Source: Chaenocephalus aceratus (Eukaryota; Chordata; Actinopteri; Perciformes; Channichthyidae). Taken from it: a DNA stretch of 64,000 nt. The notes beneath the pieces were generated by a model that was not told the DNA's origin, did no database searches, and saw only the letters and a program-made list of their open reading frames with translations. Below, in pieces: positions 56,131 through 64,000 of this stretch. The translations under genes were made by a program, and so were the position numbers. The first letter of the stretch is position 1. Each line of letters begins with the position of its first letter. The stretch is from positions 27,501-91,500 of the forward strand of contig JAMFTG010000542.1 in assembly GCA_023974075.1 (NCBI GenBank), given 5' to 3'.

Positions 56131-57513
56131 ACATTTTAAATGGATGCAAGAAACAATATCTGACCTTAGAAAAATATTCGTGGGTGTCATTTGGAAATGT
56201 ATAAAAGTATAATTGTTCTGCTTACTGACAATGTTACCCACTGTGATTGGAGGCTATGCTAACAACCAAATGTACAAATAAAGATACACACCAAACAACT
56301 GTGTCACGATGCAACTGTCAACATCGTTTAGAAGTTGTTCTGACCCGGGGCAGATTGGACCTCTTCCTGGAATGGGGTTGGTGCTTGTCACGGAGGTGAT
56401 CTCTGGGCTCATAGATCTCGGCCTCTGTTACAGGTTGTTTAGTTTTTTGTTGTTGAAAAGTGTTCCCTTTCCCCATGTCTGTCGTTGATTGTGTGCACCT
56501 GGTGCCCTGTGTTGTCTCCTCCCCCCTCACCTGTGTCCTGTTGGGTTGATTGGGTTGGGCATTTAGGCTCTGGGGTTTTGCTGTTTGAGAGGCAGGTAGT
56601 GTTTGTAAGATCCTTGTGGCTGCAGGCTGTGCTGTGCTCAAGGAAACAACAGCAGGATTAAGGCTGTGTGTGTGTCATTGTGTTCATGCTGTAATAAATT
56701 CCCACACCGGGTTTCTATTTTGGACGTTCTGCCTCTGCCTCCTTGCTTGGTCGGGCCGCTCAATTGTCCGCCTCACAGTGCTCCATCCTATTTTTACCCA
56801 GGAAATAAGTGCAGTTGATCTAATGACAGTGTCATTAGCACACAAAGGTATTTATTGATTTCATGTTCAGAAATTCAAACCTACATATAATTACATTTTT
56901 AATTAGTCTTACCCGATCAGACGCTGGTTGTGGCTGCCTGAGAGGTCTGATAAAGGTAAACAACAAATATATTCAAACTACTGTACTGTTAAAACATTCT
57001 GCTTCTTGTGACACAAAATAATATGTTGACAATGTTTTATTTTACCCAGGCAAACTGTTGTTCATTCTTGGAGTGCTCACTTTGTGAACATTTGGAATGT
57101 CCCACACCTGCATACACACAAATGACAAATTCACTTTAATTAAGAATAAATGCCACGATAAATCCAAACTGACCAAGGTACATTATATTGTTGACCGTCC
57201 TGTTAAACCCCAAGGTCCCCGTCGGCGGGGACCCTGGTTTATTTTTTCACGACACTGTGTCTCAGGGGATCTTAATATTTAAGAACCTATTAATGTGTTA
57301 TACCAGTTTAACGGAAATAATCTCAGCTAACTGACGATACAAACCATTTTTACCAAAACAAAACACATAAGAAGCATCTAAATGACCCCTTAGTGAAATA
57401 TGCTAACGGGCATTGGCACAGAACTCAAGATAAAAGTACCCTTATTACTTATCGTAGCTGCACTTACAAGATATCCGATTAAAGCTGAGGTTCCACAGAT
57501 TATTTAGGTATAT
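56131..57513. other. No gene recognised; possible LTR-like block
   Basis: 56335-56740 is GT-rich with GCATTTAGGCTCTGGGG and a later AATAAATTCCCACACC, loosely like a fish Ty3/gypsy LTR, but no TG/CA ends with a target duplication could be confirmed. The rest is non-coding. GGTCCCCGTCGGCGGGGACC at 57213-57232 is a perfect hairpin with 8-bp arms. Confidence 0.35.
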
Positions 57514-57517
57514 AGTA

Positions 57518-58140
57518 GGCTTGTTTGAGACAAGCGAGACCTGCACAGACCTGCACATTTGCGATCAACGTCTTGCTAGTGCGTTGCATGATGGTTAGTC
57601 ATTTTGTCCGACTTGCTCTGGAGGCTCGCCTACATGAGACGTTGAAATCTCGCGGGACAAAGACGCCACGGGCTGCGGAAGCGAAATTCTTGATGGGAAA
57701 GGACTCGCTGGTATCTCGAGCTGAGCGCTCATTGGTGGTTTTTACCCCGTGCTGCTGATGAAACTCTCCAATTGGCTGGCAAAAGTTTGTTGTTGTTTTG
57801 TGTCAGTTTTACGTCGCCACATCCATTCACATTTTCATCATTGTTCAACAATGTTTATCATCATGAAATGAATATCTATATATTTGATACTATACTTGCA
57901 CAGCTTACCGTTTTCATACTTTATATATCTTAGCATACACACTGTTCATACTGCTCACAGGCTGATATCTAGTGTATTCATACCCCTCACTGTTTATTCA
58001 TCATTCAATTAATTCTATATGTTATTCTGTAGATTGTGTACATTACTTTTCACTTTACTGCTTGTTGCACCTGGTTAGAAGCTAAACTGCATTTCGTTGT
58101 CTCAGTACCTGTAATATTTGCAATAACAATAAAGTTGAAT
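57518..58140 (+). mobile_element. TA-flanked MITE family 2, plus-strand copy
   Basis: Starts GGCTTGTTTGAGAC after TA (57516-57517) and is the inverse of the right 0.7 kb of the MITE at 28710-29849, including GTTGCATGATGGTTAGTCAT and CCAATTGGCTGGCAAAAG. The retroposon-like end TGCAATAACAATAAAGTTGA (about 58120) is shared. The other terminus is absent. Confidence 0.65.
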
Positions 58141-58246
58141 CTAATCTTGAGCAGGAACACATGTATTTACTTAGTACATATCTGACATTAATGCTTAAAC
58201 ACATGTGTGCATTCTTTATAAATGCAAACCGAGTCAAGCCGACTCC

Positions 58247-58312
58247 GGAGGTGGCGGTATGCACCTTAAATTTGTTTGCAATCCGCCAAAAAACCGAGAG
58301 AAGAAGAAGAAG
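58247..58312 (+). repeat. GGTGGCGGTATGCACC repeat, second copy
   Basis: Matches the block at 40327-40385 upstream of zinc-finger copy 2 (GGTGGCGGTATGCACCTT, TTTGCAATCCGCCAAAA, CCGAGAGAAGAA). It leads directly into a GAA microsatellite. No zinc-finger exon follows here. Confidence 0.6.
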
Positions 58313-58396
58313 AAGAAGAAGAAGAAGAAGAAGAAGAAGAAGAAGAAGAAGAAGAAGAAGAAGAAGAAGAAGAAGAAGAAGAAGAAGAAGAAGAAG
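58301..58396. repeat. (GAA)n microsatellite, ~96 bp
   Basis: About 32 uninterrupted AAG/GAA units. They give long poly-E, poly-K, poly-R, poly-L and poly-S frames on the two strands, all of them artefacts. Confidence 0.95.
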
Positions 58397-58560
58397 CCGA
58401 CCCCGAGCTGTCCGACTTCGGCCCATTCCCAAACCGCCCCCTACACCCTACCCTACACACTACCCCTACACCCTACCCCTACACCAGGGGTCTTCAACTA
58501 AAATTCAACGAGGTCCAGTTAGAGAAAATCTCCCCATGCAAAGGTCCGGAACATCAAAAT
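58397..58560. mobile_element. C-rich tandem and hAT-type terminus
   Basis: Imperfect CCCTACACCCTACC repeats (58438-58484) are followed by CAGGGGTCTTCAACTAAAAT (58485), a common hAT-like MITE start. No right end was found. Confidence 0.45.
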
Positions 58561-61500
58561 GTGTAAGTTGCTTCATGAATTAGTGTGATATATATTGAAG
58601 TGACCTGTAGCTTTATCAACGTCTGCATGTAATCAACAACTGACTGCCAATCAAATAAAGAAAGTACAATTCAAAAACAACAATATTTATTGTCAATTAA
58701 CATTACTTAAATACTGTGGATATGTGTAATGTTTAAATATTGAAGTTAAATGCATCAATGTGGTGCACTTTGAGAGCAACATTAAGAGATCTATTGATAC
58801 ATCTCTCAACACCCATATGAAACAGAACTGTAGCATATTTTCCTTTTTGGATATTTTACAAATCACTCCCCTTTTAAACTCTATTCTTGTTATTTTTAAC
58901 AACATTTTTGTTGCTGTCATATAGTATTTTATACCTGTTTTTCATTTAGTCTCATTAATAACTATAATGATCATATCAAGGTGTGCCTTAACCTCACTGA
59001 GCTGAGGTTATTTGAGCCTCTCAGGAGATAGCTCTCTTCCACCTGGTTGTAGAAAAGCTCTTTAAATTCGTTAGCATAGCTAGCTAATGTTAGTGAATTC
59101 TAGAACCCTGAAGGCAGGAGAGACTGAAAAGAGTCAAGGGAAGCTTATAAAAGTTAACAGCATTTAATTACACAAAAGATGCGGTGGTGTACAAAATGAA
59201 ATGTGCGAGTGGAGGCGCTCTCCTCATCCGCCCGGTCAGTCCAGGTCAGCAGGAGGAAGAGGTCAATCCTTGGCTTGCTCTTCCTGTTGTCATCTGAGGT
59301 CTTCTCCTATTGGCCGGCGTCGTCGGGGGGCGGGTCCAATGCAATTCCTGCCTTGTTCTATTGTTAAATTACATCATTCTGGTGTCTGTGGTTATTTAAA
59401 CATTCCCTAATAAACGTTATTCAGCGGCAATAAATGAGTGCTAAACCCAGTGTGCTCAGTGTACAACATCACATGTCATTTCACCTTTGATTCACGGTTT
59501 GAAAATGCAGCATTTCGCCACATGCTAATGCTAACCGGAAGTGAAGCATTTTCAGAATAAAAGTATTAAGTTAATAGTTAGTGAACTTCAGGTTTTTCAG
59601 AATAAAACTGATTTAAATTAAATAGTGTATTTAATTCAAATTACGCCATATCAACATTGATTTTAATTTCTAACAATACCTCCTTACATACCCTTTAAGG
59701 TCTGTAAATAATATTGAAATCAATGAGTTCTTCATCCGAACATTGCATGGTACATAACTCATAAAAGTAAAAAAATAATACAAATAAGAATACATATTCA
59801 TCATAACTATGAAGTTTTTCATTTGTGCATAACTTCTAGCTTAAACCTTTAATGTCACTTCGTAAAATAGCAGCAATTAGCTTGGTATGGAAAACGTCTA
59901 ACTCCCTCCTTTCACATCATAAATCATCTTCTTACTGTATCTGGTGTAAAAGCACTTGTTCTTTTACAAAGTATAAGAAGGATTAAACTATTTGAAAATA
60001 GCTAAATATTACTCTTTATTTACTTCTACTGTGTCTCTGGTGTAATTTCTGAATCTCTGCTGGTTCTAGTAGATATAGTTCTCCCCATCCACATTCTTGT
60101 TGGTTGTGGGACAGAGGAATAATAATTCAGAACCTGCTGATATTTGAATCTTACTACTGGGCATACGTTACAAACAAAAAACATCTTCATGGTGAACTAA
60201 ATAAAATCCTTGTAATCTTTCTCAAATCTAAATATAACAATGAACTATTCCTGTTTGTGGTAAAGACACACACTAACGTTATGTAATACAATTTCATTAT
60301 GGATTCAAAAACAACTAAAGTCATGATGCTGTCAGAGTGAATGATTTCCTGAGTGTATCTGTCCTGTAAGGTACGTCATTCTCTGCTTGGATCGTGTGCA
60401 GAAATCCCATCGATTGCACCTGGCAATACGGCTTCCACCTGTCCCGATCTCATTACCTTACTATGTTTTAGCTTAACTGTAATATGTTCTTTCTACATTT
60501 CAAACCTCAGTTACTCTAATACCTGTTAAAATATTACGAAATTGTTTCATTATCACAGGTCAACTTCTTCGGTATTCCATTCTGGAATTACATCTCTCAC
60601 AGTAGCCCCTTGGCCACTGATTCTGCATCTGTGTTACCTGTTATAACTCAATCAATATTAGAAACATGTCAACATCCATCAAACAGTATTTTATCCCCAG
60701 ATATGGAGCAGGTTAATTATAAAACTATCATTCAATGCTCAGTTTGAACATCTGGGTTGGGGCGGTAAGTTTCTGTCAATCCTTAAAAGAAAATGTTTAA
60801 TTGTGAATTTTACAGCCATGTTGACATTATACATTATACACACTCCCCCCTTTTTACACATGAACTCATGTGTAACAAAACCCTGTAATGGGGAGTGGGG
60901 AAAAAAAACTGTCAGGTAAATATTGGTTAGGGACATAACGAACATTATTTACAATTTTACATCCATTATTATTATTTCCACAGTAAACACTTCAGTGAAA
61001 AGAAGTGTTTCTCTCCGTTCTTCAGATTTTAGTTTGAGTTTTACATTTGCAAACCGCCAACTCCTGTGGAAGTAAAATATCAAGTAGATTAGAAACGGGT
61101 CACATGTGCGGTTTCCCCTTTTTGTGGAATCTTTAGGAAACCTCTCGTTTCCCTTGGAGCTCCAAAATAATATGTTAGTCCAAAAACATGCTTGGTTAGT
61201 TATTGTTTTAGAATCATGCAGTTACACTGATCACATGCCGGCATTCATTCACACTCACACCGTCTGGTTGTCAAGTCAGGTTTGGTCAGGTACACCCCAG
61301 AGTCAGTCATGGTCATGGACAGTGCTTTTGTCACACTGTCAGTCAGGGTCAAAGGTCATTTGGTCTCGGTCTTTTGGCCATGTCGTGCTCTGCAGAGTCT
61401 TTTCAGAGGTAATTCAGCATAGGCGGGTACCCTTTATCTACAAAAATATATCATATGCGGAGCGCCATTCCTTATTCATTCACGATTTCAACTATGATTT

Positions 61501-61582
61501 TCAAGATGGTTCTAACTTTTCATTGGGACTTCTGCCTCCCACCTTTCCTGAAACTTGGTACAAAACTCACTTCCTTAGAGTA
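58561..61582. other. About 3 kb with no gene recognised
   Basis: Mostly AT-rich non-coding sequence. I looked for known protein motifs in the short frames (59201-59410, 60104-60286, 61106-61603) and saw none. The 61106-61603 frame is rich in H, S and V, without a domain. Around 59130-59470 a GC-richer block with TATAAAAG and two AATAAA signals could be an old LTR. Around 60830-60880 ACACATGAACTCATGTGT forms a short perfect palindrome. Confidence 0.4.
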
Positions 61583-61825
61583 CAGTGTTTCCCACAGATC
61601 TGAAATATACTTGGGCGGGTGGTGGCAGCGGGCGGGGGGGGGGGTGCCCGAAAAAAAAAAAAAAAAAGTTTTAACAACATGTTTATTTATTGACTTTTCA
61701 TTCCTGTATAATCATTTTGCGCAAAGTTGGCACTGTTTGTCAGAGCACTTCATCCTTCTGGGATTTCATGAAGAACAGCTCCAACGCCTGTGTGTATGGG
61801 AACACCTCTGGTGCTGGTCCATTAA
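61583..61825. mobile_element. hAT-type terminus (CAGTGTTTCCCACAGATC), copy 1
   Basis: CAGTGTTTCCCACAGATCTG is followed by a G-run and an A-run and then unique sequence; a second copy of the same terminus in the same orientation is at 63275. The Kolobok-type element inserts at TTAA (61822-61825) within or next to it. Confidence 0.5.
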
Positions 61826-62057
61826 AGGAATGGTCCACTCATTAGATAATTATTCAAAACTTCAGTATTTAGTGAAACGTTATGTTTAAACCATACCCTG
61901 AAGAAATCAGCGATATTCCCCGGTAAATAATGATTTTATAGCTCTTTTTTATCAAGACCTGTATATTCCGTCTGGCCGCCGCCATGTTTGCCATTTTCAG
62001 TAGTCACGTGATGGTCGTGACGTCATCCATGCGTTCACTTTGTCAACACACGGAAAC

Positions 62058-62156
62058 ATGGTGGAGTATTTCAGTTCGGACTCGTCAGCAGAGGAACAAG
62101 TTTTGACCAATGTGAAGAGATTGGATGGGGGAATTCAGCCATACATATCAGTATGA
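62058..62156 (+). pseudogene. Short acidic frame of Kolobok second gene
   Basis: MVEYFSSDSSAEEQVLTNVK followed by RLDGGIQPY and a stop. Similar acidic starts followed by GGIQPY or GGILPY sequence begin proteins encoded alongside Kolobok-type elements of fish. That relation is from memory of the family and not verified. After the stop another frame (KLPKKTHSLKGTW) may continue it. Only 32 codons remain. Confidence 0.35.
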
Positions 62157-62595
62157 CAATACGACACCCTCTGTCCTCAGACCCTCACATCGTACAAGGA
62201 AAAACTTCCGAAGAAAACCCACAGTTTAAAGGGAACATGGGAGAAACCTCAGGGAGAGCAACAGAGGAGGGATCCCTCTCCCAGGACGGACAGACGTGCA
62301 ATAGATGCCGTGTGTACATTGAAAAGATAATACATTTGCAACATAGGTAGTCCAAATGTTTGGAAATGCATGTGTGTATAATGGGAAGATGATATAAGAT
62401 ACTATATGTATGCATGTAGTACCACCCTTGCTAGCGATTCCCTCTCTAGTTTAGCATACTCAGCTTCGTTGTCCCTGGCCATAGAATCACGATTTTATGA
62501 GGCCGGAAAAAAACTGGGGTAAAATACACACTAGCCGGTACTACGCTATATGGAAAGGCCACCAAAAACTGTCCTGGCCTGGACGCTAAAGGACG

Positions 62596-63018
62596 TTAAA
62601 ACGGGGCTAGCCGCTGCAATGGAAATGCGCTATAACATACCTTATTCTTACTCCGAGCACTACTTCTGCACCTCCGTCGCTTCACACTTGCAGAGGGCGA
62701 TTTCTCTACTGGCCGAACTGGTGTCCTGGTCGGTGATGACACCAGAAAGACCGATGGTACTGCATCTCCATTGAGTAATGGTTGTTCTTTAAATCCCATG
62801 TTATGTTGTATCATACTCTCAGAGTAGTCGTCCGGAAATGTGAAATGTTCGCTGCATACATGAGCCTGTGAATCTCTCGGTTCGGGCCGGCCACATTTCG
62901 CTAGCCACTGCCTCCGAATGTACTTCTTATGCTTACCTTTTGGCAACAGATGGAACCGAGCATTCCGTGGATTGTTCCTATTAGAATTGTGGCAATATTT
63001 CGCGATACAGTGAGACAT
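62596..63018 (-). CDS. THAP-domain protein of Kolobok element (truncated transposase)
   Basis: A 140-residue frame with a complete THAP zinc finger: SHCIAKYC gives the first C-x4-C pair, CSEHF the C-x2-H pair, with the conserved P in EPRDSQ and F in FHLLPK, W in RRQWLAKC, and the closing AVPSVF box at about residue 86-91. THAP domains bind DNA in a zinc-dependent way; in Kolobok they recognise element ends. The downstream part (TPVRPVEKSPSASVKRRRCR) is basic. At codon 124-126 an AATAAG followed by GTATGT is a good splice donor, so the frame shown may be exon 1 of a longer mRNA whose catalytic exons are deleted. No frame breaks, unlike most transposon frames here. Could be a domesticated THAP gene, but the TTAA-flanked context argues for a transposon. 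Confidence 0.72.
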   Translation of the reverse strand: MSHCIAKYCHNSNRNNPRNARFHLLPKGKHKKYIRRQWLAKCGRPEPRDSQAHVCSEHFTFPDDYSESMIQHNMGFKEQPLLNGDAVPSVFLVSSPTRTPVRPVEKSPSASVKRRRCRSSARSKNKVCYSAFPLQRLAPF

Positions 63019-63266
63019 ATTTGAGGAGAGAAACTACAGTAAATAACATGGAGATCAACGTGTCTTCGAAAACCAAACGCATGGATTACGTCACGTCCGG
63101 GAAATGGCGGCGCCCACAGTGTTGATGTTATTTCGGTATATAATCAGTTTAAAATCACTGATAATGTCATCGGATTAAAAAAAAAAAAAAGAGAGACTGG
63201 CAGAGACTGGTCTGTTTTATCGGATGATAATTTTTAAAAAATGAGTGTCATGAGCATACCATTCCT

Positions 63267-64000
63267 TTAACTGCCAGTGTTTCCCACAGATCTATTTCCC
63301 ACATATCTGAAATAGCGGTAGTGGTGGTAGGGGGGGGGGGGGTGAGGTGATGTGCAACAACATTAACCTTTCTGTTGGTCGCTTGTTAGCAGACCCTTCA
63401 CGCGATGGCAGAGCGAACAGGTACAGGCAGGGCCCATAATGATAGCCCTATAGTTTAAATCTACTACCCACACATGAACATATGGAAATGGGTTACTATT
63501 TAAAAAAATAAATGTATTTATAAATGTATTTAGGAACCTATCCATGTGATTTTTAGTGGGGGTCGACCTCAAATCCTCTATGGGGGTCCAGGGGCATGCC
63601 CCCCCGGTAAGATTTTATTTTTTATTTTGGAGTTAAATGCATCAATCTGGTGCATTTTGAGGGGAAAATATAGAGACTAGATCTATGGAAACACCTATAT
63701 TAAACAGAACTGTATACATTTCAATCATCATAAAATCATGGCCATAACCAATAACATACCTTTTCCAATATGAAAAAAACACTGAAACTGGTTTATTAAT
63801 TTATTTTTGGTTCATTTATAGTTGTGAGTGTGTCTGTGCTCCTGAATCAGCCTCACCTGTCTCCCTCCTCTCCCCCCTGCTCCTCTTTGAGGCAGCAGCA
63901 AAGACTAGTTTTCTCTCAACAAGTTTTAAAAGTGTATCTTACCTTTTTTCACCTTAATATGTGTTTACATAACTGGTGACCACACCGTTTGAGACCCACT
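63267..64000. mobile_element. hAT-type terminus copy 2 and non-coding tail
   Basis: CAGTGTTTCCCACAGATCTA at 63275 repeats the terminus at 61583. A G-run is at about 63330-63342, and TCGACCTCAAATCC with GTCCAGGGGCATGCCCCCCC follows at 63563. The rest is AT-rich. No gene recognised to the window end. Confidence 0.45.

Larger units (their letters stand above)
61826..63266. mobile_element. Kolobok-type element with THAP frame
   Basis: A 1441-bp element with ends AGGAATGGTCCACTCAT and ATGAGCATACCATTCCT and perfect TTAA duplications (61822-61825, 63267-63270). TTAA targeting with a THAP-domain gene is the signature of Kolobok transposons. The minus strand has an intact THAP frame (62596-63018). 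The plus strand has a short acidic frame (62058-62156). The catalytic part of the transposase is missing, so the copy is likely internally deleted and non-autonomous. Confidence 0.82.

Noticed and set aside
56335..56740. A Ty3/gypsy solo LTR
   Set aside because: Composition and AATAAA are suggestive, but no TG/CA ends with matching target duplication could be found.
58438..58484. CCCTACACCCTACC repeats resembling an interstitial telomere
   Set aside because: The unit is not CCCTAA and is irregular; it sits at the edge of a hAT-type MITE.
58082..58583. Frames of poly-R, poly-E, poly-K, poly-L and poly-S
   Set aside because: Artefacts of the GAA microsatellite.
61106..61603. A 165-codon frame before the Kolobok element
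   Set aside because: No recognisable motif, low-complexity stretches, and it runs into a hAT terminus.

Overview
The window looks like a teleost fish chromosome, probably a percomorph. The evidence is two copies of the two-exon C2H2 zinc-finger gene type that is amplified in teleosts, a fish-type TRIM remnant, Rex3 (RTE) and L2/Rex1-like LINEs, a DIRS element, and a dense layer of hAT, Harbinger, TTAA-specific and Kolobok DNA transposons. There is no bacterial or plasmid organisation. Nearly all the sequence is transposon-derived, and most open frames are transposon remnants, simple repeats or chance ORFs.

Region by region. 1-4.4 kb: a TA-flanked MITE, an L2-type LINE end split by a hAT element with an 8-bp target duplication, then a frameshifted TRIM pseudogene. 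4.4-6.9 kb: first copy of segmental duplication B, carrying a hAT insertion that copy 2 (48.0-49.4 kb) lacks. 6.9-9.8 kb: a DNA element with inverted repeats of about 0.5 kb. 9.9-10.9 kb: a LINE remnant interrupted by a 22-bp minisatellite. 13.35-15.0 kb: an AT-rich satellite. 15.3-25.6 kb: zinc-finger copy 1, a pseudogene whose 7.6-kb intron is full of nested elements. 25.6-27.8 kb: a DIRS tyrosine-recombinase remnant and LINE tails. 27.9-33.1 kb: nested hAT elements and MITEs. 33.5-37.4 kb: the 3' part of an endogenous retrovirus (broken env, 3' LTR), with a hAT inserted in env. 37.4-40.3 kb: MITE fragments and a LINE tail. 40.5-46.0 kb: zinc-finger copy 2, with both exons open and six fingers, but a stop codon before a seventh. 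46.8 kb: an orphan exon resembling CDS1/CDS2 phosphatidate cytidylyltransferase. 51.4-54.9 kb: a nearly full-length LINE with a Harbinger MITE in its endonuclease region. 55.5-56.1 kb: a Harbinger Myb/SANT remnant. 57.5-58.5 kb: MITEs and a GAA repeat. 61.8-63.3 kb: a Kolobok-type element with an intact THAP-domain frame.

The only host coding sequences I can support are zinc-finger copy 2 (probably expressible, 404 codons over two exons), its decayed sister, the TRIM pseudogene and the isolated cytidylyltransferase-like exon. The most informative aspect is the pair of duplications: several insertions present in one copy have a clean empty site in the other, which orders the insertions after the duplication. 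Family names are from recognised motifs and terminal sequences, not from a database search.
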